NCBI RefSeq assembly: GCF_002949735.1
Contig: NZ_CP026681.1
Coordinates: 5,796,001 to 5,860,000, forward strand
Reading direction: 5' to 3'
DNA from: Nostoc sp. 'Peltigera membranacea cyanobiont' N6
GTDB lineage: Bacteria; Cyanobacteriota; Cyanobacteriia; Cyanobacteriales; Nostocaceae
Length of the DNA stretch: 64,000 nucleotides
Shown: piece by piece, positions 26,505-35,755 of the stretch
Position numbering within the stretch: position 1 is the stretch's first letter
How the letters are laid out: each line of letters begins with the position of its first letter
Program-made: the position numbers and the translations under genes
Notes under the pieces: generated by a model
The model's database searches: none
Seen by the model: the letters and a program-made list of their open reading frames with translations, nothing else
Told to the model about the DNA's origin: nothing

Positions 26505-28843
26505 AAACTAATAAACAAAGGACTTGTCCAAACCTGAGAATCATCAATCTGACGACCTGAAATATAAACTGGGACAAAACCGTAGGAACTAGATTCAGGC
26601 TCTAGAATAAAACTACCACTAATATCTCTAGGTGTGGGAGTTGTACTTAACCGTTCTACTGCCAGAAAAAGTTCTGTTCCTCCAAGTTCTTGCCGTAGTA
26701 TTCCTTGGTTGAGGATGTCTTGTCCACTGAATTCCCAGTTAAATTCAGGACAATGGATATAAGGATTACGCCGTAGTGAACTTCCGATTTTGGTGTAACT
26801 ATCGATTTGAACCTGTAACCGGAATTGCGCGTGGAGTAAATCAGATAAATTCAGTTCAATTGCATCAGCATCTCCATAGGTATCAGAACGGAACTCTAGT
26901 TTTAATGCTGCCGCTTGTCTGACATACTCTTCTGGATGTTCTAGACCATAAACTTGATAGCTTTGCACTATAGTATTTGTGTATTCCAGAGTGCCACGCC
27001 ACTGGGCACAACGATAGCGGTCTTTAATCCGCGCACCACCCCAACGCAGACGAATCTTGTTAGGAGCGTAACCCGCTTCTAATTGCAGATTACGATGCCG
27101 CAATAAACCATGATGGGTATATGCTGTAATCTCATCCCAGCCACTCGTACCCAACAATCGATAGTTAATAGTCACAGCATCAGAGGCAGTAAATTCATCT
27201 CCTTGAATGTGCGAACCAGACCACAACAAAGCAACTACGCGATCGCCTGTTGTCGCCCAAGTATGACGAGAACGCAAAGCCTGATTAATATCCAACTTCG
27301 TCAACCCTGGAGCAATAATTCCCGTCACTCCACCATTGACACCAAATACAGCTGTCCCCGGAACGCCACCGCCACAGCGTCCGCGATGTTCATCACCATT
27401 AGCTGACACACCCACTTTGTAACCTCTACTAATGGCATCTTGGTAAAACCAAGGAAAGTGTCCCCAAGCCGAACCCACTTCAATCAAGCGTTCCAATTTG
27501 GGATGATGCCAGTCAAAAATAGCCCGTCGTCCACCGACATGAGGGATCATTAAATGCTGTTCTGGATTATGAATATAAGCGGCGTAAAGCCGATCCACAG
27601 GCCAAGCTCCGGGTAACAATTGCTTGCCTTTCATCTCTTCATTCCACTCAAAAGAGCGTACTTGTTTTCCTTGGCGATCGTAGGGAAATAACACCTCATC
27701 ACCCAAGAAAATCACATTGCGATCGCCACCGACAGCAGAATTACCACACCATTCTGTACCAGGGTAGCAAAGAAACTCGCCTTCTTGCGTTACCTCTCGA
27801 CACAGTTTGACATCCTGTTGCCAGCATTCCTCAGTAATATTAAAATCGTTGGCTGTATATCCTAAAACATCCAGCCCCGCCACATCTCGACCATAGGCAA
27901 AATTATACTCCGTACTATTGGTTCCTACCGTATTGTTGGAATGTACATGAAGGTCAGCAAAAAAAGTACGGGGATAAGTCAAGTTACTATCTGCTGTAAT
28001 CGGCGTTAACTGACTTTGCAACTCAGTACCCACCAAATTAGCTTGCAGCAAGACTTCTTGGTTATTCTCTAGGGTTAAATTAGTTTTGACTACCGCCCAT
28101 CCTTGCGTCGGTAAATCAAGTAACTGCTCCTGCAAACCGCTTAACTGCAACTTTCCGCCTAAACCCCAACAAGTATTTCCCCAAACATCTTCTACTCGTA
28201 CCCGCACAGGAAAAGGAACACCTGTTTTTACAAGTCTAGGAGTCACAATAGTGATTTTAGCTGGTGGTGCGGGGACAACATCAATCACCACATCATCTGG
28301 AACTTCAGCAAAGCGGGAAGTACCGACCGGATCGATGTAAGCTCGAAACCGGAAACCTTGTTCAACAAAAGTTTGTACCCTTGTACCTGCGCCACCACCT
28401 CGGCGATCGCCTAATCGAATTAAAATGCGATCGCCTGGTTTTAAATAGCCATCAACAATATCGACAATAATTGCCTTTTGATAAGGACGTTCATGACCCT
28501 TTTGATCGAACCTTACCTTTAACGACTGTACCGTTGACTGACTTTCACCAGTCAGCGGTGGACGAGCTTGGTATTCTGCCGAAACATAGTTAGCTGCTGT
28601 TGGGTCTTCCGTCTGAAATAACGCCCAATCCGAGTAGAATTTGAAAGTTACCTTAAACCAAGCACCATCAGCAATTCCCGAAGCACCAACCTCATAATCA
28701 AGCAAAATTTGTTGCCAACTTCCCGCCTCAATTTGTCGCGTATAACAGTGTAAACGACCGAGAAAAGTTAAGGTACTGATGTATTCTAAATATCCTTGAG
28801 GGTGTGTATATTCTCCCAATAAATCCAGTATTTCGTCTGACAT
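26495..28843 (-). CDS. DUF3604-like (PHP-fold) protein
   Basis: 782 residues. The N-terminal 290 residues are beta-rich (repeated Ig-like stretches such as RLVKTGVPFPVRVRVEDVWG). At about 295, FADLHVHSNNTVG is a PHP-type metal-binding signature, followed by GTEWCGNSAVGGDRNVIFLG, MIPHVGGRRAIFDWHHP and SANGDEHRGRCGGG with more candidate metal ligands. DUF3604 proteins are putative metal-dependent hydrolases of unknown substrate. It lies downstream of the sulfate transporter genes on the same strand, but a strong terminator-like hairpin separates them. Confidence 0.75.
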   Translation of the reverse strand: MSDEILDLLGEYTHPQGYLEYISTLTFLGRLHCYTRQIEAGSWQQILLDYEVGASGIADGAWFKVTFKFYSDWALFQTEDPTAANYVSAEYQARPPLTGESQSTVQSLKVRFDQKGHERPYQKAIIVDIVDGYLKPGDRILIRLGDRRGGGAGTRVQTFVEQGFRFRAYIDPVGTSRFAEVPDDVVIDVVPAPPAKITIVTPRLVKTGVPFPVRVRVEDVWGNTCWGLGGKLQLSGLQEQLLDLPTQGWAVVKTNLTLENNQEVLLQANLVGTELQSQLTPITADSNLTYPRTFFADLHVHSNNTVGTNSTEYNFAYGRDVAGLDVLGYTANDFNITEECWQQDVKLCREVTQEGEFLCYPGTEWCGNSAVGGDRNVIFLGDEVLFPYDRQGKQVRSFEWNEEMKGKQLLPGAWPVDRLYAAYIHNPEQHLMIPHVGGRRAIFDWHHPKLERLIEVGSAWGHFPWFYQDAISRGYKVGVSANGDEHRGRCGGGVPGTAVFGVNGGVTGIIAPGLTKLDINQALRSRHTWATTGDRVVALLWSGSHIQGDEFTASDAVTINYRLLGTSGWDEITAYTHHGLLRHRNLQLEAGYAPNKIRLRWGGARIKDRYRCAQWRGTLEYTNTIVQSYQVYGLEHPEEYVRQAAALKLEFRSDTYGDADAIELNLSDLLHAQFRLQVQIDSYTKIGSSLRRNPYIHCPEFNWEFSGQDILNQGILRQELGGTELFLAVERLSTTPTPRDISGSFILEPESSSYGFVPVYISGRQIDDSQVWTSPLFISFYS

Positions 28844-28929
28844 ATAATTTCTCTCAAAAATAAACCTTCAAGTTGCCAAGTACATCAATAAATCACACTT
28901 TTGCGCTCTTTTTTTGCGGCTTTGTCTTG

Positions 28930-28968
28930 AAAAGTTCAGAGCGCCGATTTCCGGCGCTCTGAACTTTT
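28930..28968. terminator. 17-bp perfect hairpin at the end of cysW
   Basis: AAAAGTTCAGAGCGCCG and CGGCGCTCTGAACTTTT pair perfectly around a 5-nt loop, A-rich on one side and T-rich on the other. It overlaps the cysW stop codon and should end the transporter transcript. Confidence 0.8.
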
Positions 28969-29802
28969 CGCTGCGTCTACTGTGCGTGAGACATCCAAAT
29001 TTCGCAAAAACTCCTGAGCCACCAAAGTCAACAACGCTAAAATAGCCAACAAAGAAGCACAAGCAAAAGCAGCTACAGTTTGATACTCCGCATACACCTG
29101 CTCAATATGTAAAGTCAGAGTATTGGTTTCATTAATCAATTTCCCCGAAACCACCGAAACCGCCCCAAATTCACCAATTGCTCTAGAAGTACAAAGAATC
29201 ACACCGTAAAACAACCCCCAACGAATTGTCGGGAATGTTACACGCCAAAAAATTTGCCAAGAATTTGCTCCTAATGTTTGCGCCACCTCTTCCTCTTCCA
29301 ATCCCATACTTTGCAGCACAGGTAAAACCTCTCGCACTACAAACGGAATAGTCACGAATAAAGTTGTCAAAATCATTCCTGGTAGAGCAAAAATCACTCT
29401 TATATTGACTGCTTGCAACCATGAACTAAATAAACCGACGGTAGGACTATAGAGCAAGATAAACATTAAACCGACAATAGTAGGTGAGATTGCTAATGGC
29501 AAGTCTAAAATTAATAACAGCATCACCTTACCAGGAAACGAGTATCTTGCTAAAACCCAGGCTGCTAAAATGCCAAAAACCGTATTAACAGGAACACATA
29601 TTAATGCAATCAATACAGTTAAGAATATGGCATGGCGAGCTTCAGGCATAGTTACACTCTCTAAATAAGCCTCAATTCCACTAGCAAAGGCTTGATAGAA
29701 GATATTCAGTAGGGGAAAAAGAACAGCGATCGCTAAAAATGATAACCCTAAAGTCATCAACACATAGCGTCCCCAAGGTATTGGTTGTAACTTAAGCTTC
29801 AT
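28936..29802 (-). CDS. cysW: sulfate ABC transporter permease CysW
   Basis: 288 residues, six predicted membrane helices (for example YVLMTLGLSFLAIAVLFPLL near the start). The EAA loop EVAQTLGANSWQIFWRVTFP sits at about residues 176-195. IGEFGAVSVVSG is the CysW-type signature. It overlaps the end of cysT by 11 bp. Together with CysT it forms the inner-membrane channel for sulfate or thiosulfate. The CysA ATPase that powers it is not in the window. Confidence 0.93.
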   Translation of the reverse strand: MKLKLQPIPWGRYVLMTLGLSFLAIAVLFPLLNIFYQAFASGIEAYLESVTMPEARHAIFLTVLIALICVPVNTVFGILAAWVLARYSFPGKVMLLLILDLPLAISPTIVGLMFILLYSPTVGLFSSWLQAVNIRVIFALPGMILTTLFVTIPFVVREVLPVLQSMGLEEEEVAQTLGANSWQIFWRVTFPTIRWGLFYGVILCTSRAIGEFGAVSVVSGKLINETNTLTLHIEQVYAEYQTVAAFACASLLAILALLTLVAQEFLRNLDVSRTVDAAKSSERRKSAL

Positions 29803-30664
29803 ACCTGCGACTCCACAACTGTAATAAGTTGGTACAGATGAGAATCACCATAGAAATCATTAACAACACAATCGCTACAGCCGTTGCTCCACTATAGTCA
29901 TACTGCTCTAATCTGCGATAGATATAGACGGAAGTAATCATTGTTTCATAGGGAATATTACCAGAAATAATCAGCACAACTCCGTATTCACCGATGGCAC
30001 GGGCAAAAGCCAAGCTAAATCCTGTGATGATTGCCGGTAGTATTTGGGGAAAAATCACTCGCCAAAATGTCTGCCAAGAATCCGCACCAAGAATATATGC
30101 TGCTTCTTCAATTTCTGGTTCTATCTCCATCAACACAGGTTGTACAGTCCGCACCACAAAGGGCAGTGTGACAAATACCTTAGCGAAGACTACACCAATT
30201 ACAGATGAGGTTAAGTTTACCTGTTCAATACCCAACAATCTCAAGCTGTCACCTAAAAATGTTCCCGGATCTAAATACTGTCCAATGACTCCCCCAGAAC
30301 CATAAACAGATAACAAAGCAATCCCTGCCACTACCGCAGGCATAGCAAAAGGCAAGTCTACTAATCCATCTGCTAACCTCTTTCCCGGAAATTCATATCG
30401 GACTAATATCCAAGCCAGAATTACCCCAAAGACACTGTTAATCAAAGCAGCTAACAAAGCCGCCGAGAAAGAAAGTTTATAGGCTGCTACAGCAGGGGGA
30501 GCAGTGATAACTTGCCATAATTCTGTCCAGGAACTTTTGGCAGCCTCCAGAAAGATTACTCCTAAAGGCAAGATAACGATAAAACTGATGTATGTTAAAG
30601 CTAAACCTTGTATGAGCGAACGATGAAAGCGTTGATGGGAAACTGCGACAGAGATAGCTGACAT
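29792..30664 (-). CDS. cysT: sulfate ABC transporter permease CysT
   Basis: 290 residues with six membrane helices. EEAAYILGADSWQTFWRVIF is the EAA loop that contacts the ATPase, and RAIGEYGVVLIISGNIPYET is the CysT (CysU) signature. It starts 5 nt after the end of the binding-protein gene, so binding protein, cysT and cysW form one operon. Confidence 0.93.
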   Translation of the reverse strand: MSAISVAVSHQRFHRSLIQGLALTYISFIVILPLGVIFLEAAKSSWTELWQVITAPPAVAAYKLSFSAALLAALINSVFGVILAWILVRYEFPGKRLADGLVDLPFAMPAVVAGIALLSVYGSGGVIGQYLDPGTFLGDSLRLLGIEQVNLTSSVIGVVFAKVFVTLPFVVRTVQPVLMEIEPEIEEAAYILGADSWQTFWRVIFPQILPAIITGFSLAFARAIGEYGVVLIISGNIPYETMITSVYIYRRLEQYDYSGATAVAIVLLMISMVILICTNLLQLWSRRYEA

Positions 30665-30669
30665 TGAAA

Positions 30670-31737
30670 TTACCTATTTCTGGCTGCTTGGGCAGAGTCG
30701 AATAATGCGCCATCGGCAAACAGTTTCCGATCTACAGCCTTCCAATCACCAAAGTCAGCAATTTTATAGAGGGTTGTAACTGGTTTATATTGAGTGGCGT
30801 ATTTTTGATATACCGTCTGATCTATTGGGCGATATCCTTGTTGGGCGTAAATTTCTTGTCCTTTGGGAGAAAACAAGAACTTAGTAAATGCTTCGGCTAC
30901 TTGGCGTGTTCCTCTGCTATCTACAATCTTGTCAACTACAGTCACAGGAAAATCAACCTGGATATTAGTTGCTGGTACAACGTAAGGAAAATCCTCTGCA
31001 ACGGCATTGTTGGTAAAAGTAATCTCGTTTTCAAAAGTCAGTAGTGCATCACCAATTTTGTTTTTGATGAAAGCATCTGATGCTTCTCGTCCGCTACTGA
31101 CTAGGGTTTTGGTGTTTCTCACAAAGCTTCTAAGATAATTTTGGGCAGCTTGTTCTCCTTCAGATTTGAGAAAAGAACCATACCCTGCCAAAATTCCCCA
31201 TCGCGCATTCCCACCTGTTTGGGGGTTAATGCCAACAATTGCTACATTGTCACGAGTTAGATCGTTCCAACTTTGAATGTTTTTAGGATTTCCAGCCCGT
31301 ATGACTACAACCATCACAGTATTAGCAGGGGAAGCCTGATTGGGTAATCTTTGCTGCCAATCTGGACTGACAAAACCTTTCTCCACCAAAGCATCTATGT
31401 TACTTTGGATATTCTGTGCTGTAATATCCGCTTGTAAACCCCCAAGAATTGCTCTGGTTTGCGCTCCAGATCCGCCATAAGATTCTTTGAATATGACATC
31501 TTGCCCAGTCTTCGCTTTCCATTGTGCCTGAAACGCCGGAATCATTTTGGAAAATAACGCTCTTGCTACTCCGTAAGAAACTAACGTCACTTCAACCGAG
31601 TTTGATTTTTGATCTGTGATGACTTGGGCTTGATTTGTTAATGTTTGGTTTTGCGTAGAATTTTTGGTTTGAGTGCAAGCTGGGATAAAAAATCCCGCAC
31701 CAAATAACAAGGCGTGTAAGGTCTTACGCCTCTTCAT
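30670..31737 (-). CDS. sbpA: sulfate-binding periplasmic lipoprotein
   Basis: 355 residues. The N-terminus MKRRKTLHALLFGAGFFIPA followed by Cys21 is a lipoprotein signal with lipobox. The mature part has VTLVSYGVARALFSKMIPAF, FKESYGGSGAQTRAI and NPQTGGNARWGILAGYG, all diagnostic of the SbpA/CysP family. It captures sulfate in the periplasm for CysT/CysW. It is the first gene of the operon. No clear regulator site was found in the 85 bp between it and the IS630 element. Confidence 0.92.
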   Translation of the reverse strand: MKRRKTLHALLFGAGFFIPACTQTKNSTQNQTLTNQAQVITDQKSNSVEVTLVSYGVARALFSKMIPAFQAQWKAKTGQDVIFKESYGGSGAQTRAILGGLQADITAQNIQSNIDALVEKGFVSPDWQQRLPNQASPANTVMVVVIRAGNPKNIQSWNDLTRDNVAIVGINPQTGGNARWGILAGYGSFLKSEGEQAAQNYLRSFVRNTKTLVSSGREASDAFIKNKIGDALLTFENEITFTNNAVAEDFPYVVPATNIQVDFPVTVVDKIVDSRGTRQVAEAFTKFLFSPKGQEIYAQQGYRPIDQTVYQKYATQYKPVTTLYKIADFGDWKAVDRKLFADGALFDSAQAARNR

Positions 31738-31825
31738 AAATTTCTCCTAGTTATTATTCTTAGCTTGATTTAGATAATACTACTAAAAGTCGATAAAATA
31801 GCTATATTTAAGAAGATACTAATTA

Positions 31826-32851
31826 CAGCAATTTTCAGGTAAATAGACCACAGTGGTTGAACCAACCGAAGGCATCATCTTCGGTAATGTAATTGACAGC
31901 AAGAGCCATTGCAAGGCCATCGTGATTCCAGTGTGCGTGCCTCGCAGGAACGGAGAAATTGCTTCAGTTTCGACCAACACAGTTCTATGGGAGATAAATC
32001 TGGAGAGTAGGGGGGCAAAAACTTAACTTTTGCACCGACGGACTCAATTGCAACTCTTACACGCTCGGCGTGATGAACTTTTAGATTATCTAAGACCACA
32101 ATAGCCCCTTTCCACAACTGAGGTGCTAAGACCTGAGTCACATAAGTGAGAAATACCTCAGTATTTATGCTTCCTGGCACAGTCATTGCTGCAACGAGTC
32201 CATCAAGGTTTAAAGCACCAATCAAAGAAATGTTTCCACCCTTGCTTCCAGGGATACTACCAACTGCTCTTTCGCCATCTAATGCTCTAGCAAACAACCG
32301 TGACATTGATAAATTCAATCCAGCTTCATCGACAAATATGAGGTTTCGGACATCAATCTTATCTAAAGTTCGGCGATAATCATGCCTTAACTCTTGCACT
32401 CGTGGGGTATCTTGCTCACTAGCATAAAGACTTTTTTTTTTACACGTAAGCCTAATTTTTCTACCGCACGATGCATTGTAGTGATACTCACACTAATCCC
32501 TGTGCGTTCTGCATAGCGATCGCATAATTCTCTGAGCAACAAATCATTTTTTTCCTCAACCAAAGACTGGATAATGCTCAGATCCTCGTTTTGAATTGTC
32601 GGCTTTTGGTATCCTCCACGTCGTTTCGCCTCGATTTGTCCATTTGTCCGATACTGACGCAGTAGGTTTCGTACAAACGACAAGCTGACCTTAAATCTTT
32701 GTGCCACCTGCCGTTGAGAACCTTCCTTTGCTAACCAAGCTGCAATCACGCGACGACGCAAATCCTCGGAGTAAGATACTGGCATCGAATCAAACAATTA
32801 CTTCATGTCTAGATTACCAAAATTTGTGGTTCAATTACCTGGAAATTGCTG
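31826..32851 (-). mobile_element. IS630-family (ISY100-like) insertion sequence
   Basis: The ends match as inverted repeats: CAGCAATTTTCAGGTAA on the left against CAGCAATTTCCAGGTAA from the right, with further matches beyond. TA flanks both sides (31824-31825 and 32852-32853), the normal IS630 target. Inserted upstream of the sulfate operon. Confidence 0.88.
31875..32797 (-). CDS. IS630 transposase in two frames, C-terminus frameshifted
   Basis: OrfA (32797-32387) holds the HTH (SQRQVAQRFKVSLSFVRNLL). OrfB (32399-31875) holds the DDE regions IFVDEAG, VVLDNLKVHH and SPDLSPIELCWSKLK. The frames meet at a ten-base A run (complement of 32432-32441), as expected for -1 slippage. A second shift near 31925 replaces the normal tail: the alternative frame reads LAMALAVNYITEDDAFGWFN and ends at 31835 inside the terminal repeat. 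The catalytic residues are unaffected, but the tail change may inactivate this copy. Confidence 0.85.
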
Positions 32852-33019
32852 TAACAATGATTTTATTACGCCCCCGGACAGTGGTGGCATCTTTGATGAG
32901 CAAAAGTTGTACTAAAGTGCGGCGGCAACATTGCGGAGTCTATGTTTAGAGTGGGTGAGGGAGGAGGGGTGATGAGTGTGACGATGCTCCGCCCTGCCAC
33001 ATCTGCGATCGCTCCCAAG

Positions 33020-33125
33020 GATGAAAATATCAATCTGTCCAAACACGGCAATCGCTCTCTTTATCAACTCCTGGCAAGCAACGGCATGAGTTACGTCTGT
33101 AGGTACTGCAATCACCTTCTGTGTA
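33020..33125 (-). pseudogene. short-chain dehydrogenase remnant
   Basis: About 34 codons reading TQKVIAVPTDVTHAVACQEL then IKRAIAVFGQIDIF match the NAD-binding middle of short-chain dehydrogenases (VPTDVTD...FGQIDILVNNAG). The flanks on both sides are not SDR-like. The rest of 32855-33332 shows no other gene. Confidence 0.55.
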
Positions 33126-33332
33126 TCAGTCTTGACCCAACCGAGAGATTTCAATTTATTAATATTGCAAAATGGTCTAGTAAAGAAGCTTGGAAATCGG
33201 CATTCTCTAAACGCATTTCCCAAAATGAGATTTTTGAACAACAATTACCTCTTTGTTGCTAATCCTGCACTCTATCAAATTGAAGCAGAGTACTAATCTC
33301 AAAATAGAATTTAGAGGAGTCGTAATTCAGCT

Positions 33333-33533
33333 ATGATTACTGAAAATGATGATTCAGTCGATGCAGTTAATGAACTGGTGAGAAAAATCTCTATTAAAGA
33401 AACTCAGCTAAAAATAGCTCAACAGTCTAATCTTATTCAGACTGCGGAAGCGTTAGAAAATCAATTATCCCAATTACAACAAGAATTGGGAGATAATTCA
33501 GACACACAATTGCAGTCACTAATGAGCTTGTAA
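33333..33533 (+). CDS. small coiled-coil protein
   Basis: 66 residues, almost all helical, with heptad-like leucines (AEALENQLSQLQQELG). AGAGGAG lies about 14 nt before the ATG. No family recognised. Small size and a relic-rich surrounding keep confidence moderate. Confidence 0.45.
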   Translation: MITENDDSVDAVNELVRKISIKETQLKIAQQSNLIQTAEALENQLSQLQQELGDNSDTQLQSLMSL

Positions 33534-33739
33534 AATGCTTACGCCGGTAACGCAGTTTTGATATGTCTTGCGATAGTAGAAGCGTAGGGGATGTTTTGCC
33601 TATTCTCAGTAACATCTAGATATGCTTCATCTAGTGCAACCCCTTCTATCAAGTTAGTATAGCGTATGAATAATCGATTTGCCGATATCAAATTTGCCAT
33701 TCGTTTCTGCCCTTCATGCTTCAGCTACAGGTTTCCAAG

Positions 33740-34051
33740 ATGAAGTTAAATTCTAAGTATGACTATAGGAATCCGGTTTGATTCCTGAAAATATACGTAG
33801 GATGTGTTAGCGACAGCGTAACGCATCAAACCCGTGATAATAGTGCGTTACGAACTCCGTTTTAACACACTCTACAATACCTAATTTCGTTCAAAACTCA
33901 AATAGGATTCCTATATATTGTTATTGGTGCGGGTTCGGCAGGCTGCGTTATCGCCAACCGAATGTCACAAAACAGCGATACAACTGTGTTACTCCTTGAA
34001 GCAAAGAGCGTACCTGGAATTGCAACTATATTAAATATTAAACAGCTCTAA
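33740..34051 (+). pseudogene. GMC oxidoreductase N-terminal remnant, split by a MITE
   Basis: ATG 33740 opens KLNSKYD, interrupted by a 149-bp MITE. Removing it with one TA restores YDYIVIGAGSAGCVIANRMS and then SQNSDTTVLLLEAKSVPG, the FAD-binding Rossmann start of glucose-methanol-choline oxidoreductases. The frame then ends at 34051 after about 50 residues, so the rest of the roughly 500-residue enzyme is deleted. Confidence 0.75.
33766..33914. mobile_element. 149-bp IS630-derived MITE
   Basis: Left end TAGGAATCCGGTTTGATTCC and right end (reverse complement) TAGGAATCCTATTTGAGTTT are close to the ends of the IS630 at 6092-7253. TA duplicates flank it (33764-33765, 33915-33916). The interior has the GTAGGATGTGTTAGCG...AACACACTCTAC arms that recur throughout cyanobacterial genomes. 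No coding capacity, so it would move only with a transposase supplied in trans. Confidence 0.85.
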
Positions 34052-34083
34052 CTTTATTAGTTCAAAAACATAAAAGAACACAC

Positions 34084-35586
34084 ATGACCACTAAAATAGA
34101 TTTTCAAGGGGATATGGATAACGCAAGCATTCCATTGAATCAAAACAAAGAAGAAGTATTTCAATGGACAAAGCAGTGGTATCCTGTAGCAGTTGTGGAT
34201 TTCTTAGATTCATCTCGCCCACATGCAATACAGTTATTAGGAAAAGATTTAGTCTTGTGGCGAGACAGTTTGAGTAAATGGTCAATATTTGAAGATTGTT
34301 GCCCACATCGACTAGCTCCTCTTTCAGAAGGGCGTGTTGAGTCTGATGGCACACTTTTATGTGCTTATCATGCTTGGCGTTTTGATTCGCAGGGAAACTG
34401 TGTGAGCATTCCCCAGTCGAAAGATCAGCAAACATCTTCTAAACACTGCTCAAATTCAAAGTCATCTGCAATTAGTTATCCAACACAAGAACGGCAGGGT
34501 TTATTGTGGGTTTGGGCTGAGTCTGGTTCTGATGCACAGCTTGAAAGTCAATTGAGGACACCACGAATTATTCCAGAACTTGAAGAAAACTCCGACAGAG
34601 TAGTTCATCTATTTTGGAATATACGTGACCTACCCTATGGTTGGGACTTTTTCATGGAGAATGTAGCTGACCCAGCCCATGTCCCTGTTTCCCACCACGG
34701 TCTAGTTGGCAATCGCTATAAAGATGCTAATTATTACGATATGCTTTGCATCAAGGAAATGTCTACTCAAGAAGGATTTTCTTTTGAAATTACACCGACT
34801 GCCCCCACGATTTCACAAGCAATTCACGACTTCCAACCACCTTGTCAGATGAGGATTGTTTCTACTTCCAAAGATGGTGGTAAGCTGATCCTGGCATTGT
34901 ATGCTACCCCTACACGCCCAGGATGGTGTCGTCATATTGGCTGTCAGGTCTTAGTTAAAAACGAGATGGGTAAGACACCTAAAGGGTTAGGAGTCTTTGG
35001 ACTACCAATGCCAACTTGGCTAGGCCATGTTTTGTCATCCTTGTTCTTACACCAAGACTTAGTATTTCTTCATTATCAACAGAAGATTCTAGCTAAACGT
35101 CAAAAGGGCCAATGGGTGAACGCAGTTTATACACCCAATCCTCAAGATAAAATGGTAATTGCATTTCGCCAGTGGTTGGAGAAAAAAGCTGGAGGTAGTA
35201 TTCCTTGGACTTCAGGGTGTAATACCGATCTTCCCTTGCCGGAATTAGACTCTTCAAAGCTTTTTGATGTCTGGACAACTCATACCCAACATTGCCAAGT
35301 TTGCAAAGATGCTTTGAAAAATATTAAACGTCTACGGGTGTTGGCTTACGGTTTATCTATATTATGCTTATGTGTTGCTGTAATTCTGGATGCAAGAGCC
35401 ATAGCGGTAAAAGCTGCATTAGCATCAAGAAACCAAATACCCGCATCACTTTTAACGGTTTTTCCTCATACAGGATTCTGGTGGGCGCTTGGGGGTGCAA
35501 TATTATTTGTACTTCTAGGATATTTGCTTGATAAATTTAGTCGCCTATTTTACGTTTACGAGTTTGAACACGCACACAATGATTAA
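34084..35586 (+). CDS. Rieske oxygenase of the pheophorbide a oxygenase type
   Basis: 500 residues. The Rieske 2Fe-2S ligands are CCPHRLAPLSEG and CAYHAWRFD. A mononuclear-iron site is suggested by ENVADPAHVPVSHHG. The PaO-type C-terminal region carries HCQVCKDAL (CxxC) and ends in two membrane helices (about 417-445 and 462-485). Family members (PaO, Tic55, PTC52, LLS1) oxidise tetrapyrroles or related substrates at membranes. No reductase gene lies nearby, so electrons presumably come from ferredoxin. The specific substrate cannot be given. Confidence 0.88.
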   Translation: MTTKIDFQGDMDNASIPLNQNKEEVFQWTKQWYPVAVVDFLDSSRPHAIQLLGKDLVLWRDSLSKWSIFEDCCPHRLAPLSEGRVESDGTLLCAYHAWRFDSQGNCVSIPQSKDQQTSSKHCSNSKSSAISYPTQERQGLLWVWAESGSDAQLESQLRTPRIIPELEENSDRVVHLFWNIRDLPYGWDFFMENVADPAHVPVSHHGLVGNRYKDANYYDMLCIKEMSTQEGFSFEITPTAPTISQAIHDFQPPCQMRIVSTSKDGGKLILALYATPTRPGWCRHIGCQVLVKNEMGKTPKGLGVFGLPMPTWLGHVLSSLFLHQDLVFLHYQQKILAKRQKGQWVNAVYTPNPQDKMVIAFRQWLEKKAGGSIPWTSGCNTDLPLPELDSSKLFDVWTTHTQHCQVCKDALKNIKRLRVLAYGLSILCLCVAVILDARAIAVKAALASRNQIPASLLTVFPHTGFWWALGGAILFVLLGYLLDKFSRLFYVYEFEHAHND

Positions 35587-35616
35587 TAAACTCAAGGTTA
35601 GTGCTAAGAAAATTTA

Positions 35617-35665
35617 TTCAGAAGGCTCGGTTGGCAGGACGTTCCTGCCAACCGAGCCTTCTGAA
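35617..35665. terminator. 23-bp perfect hairpin, bidirectional
   Basis: TTCAGAAGGCTCGGTTGGCA (extended by GGA) pairs perfectly with its complement around a 3-nt loop. It lies between two convergent genes and would serve both. Confidence 0.8.
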
Positions 35666-35755
35666 TTCCAAATTTCCAAACCAAGTTGTACCCCGTTCGA
35701 GAGATGCCAATAGTTTCGCCTATTGCTGTGACTAGAGTGCCAGTCCAGAAATGTT

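Noticed and set aside
32855..33330. Several ORFs of 60-110 codons on both strands
   Set aside because: Apart from one SDR-like stretch (33020-33125) they overlap each other and show no protein-like sequence.
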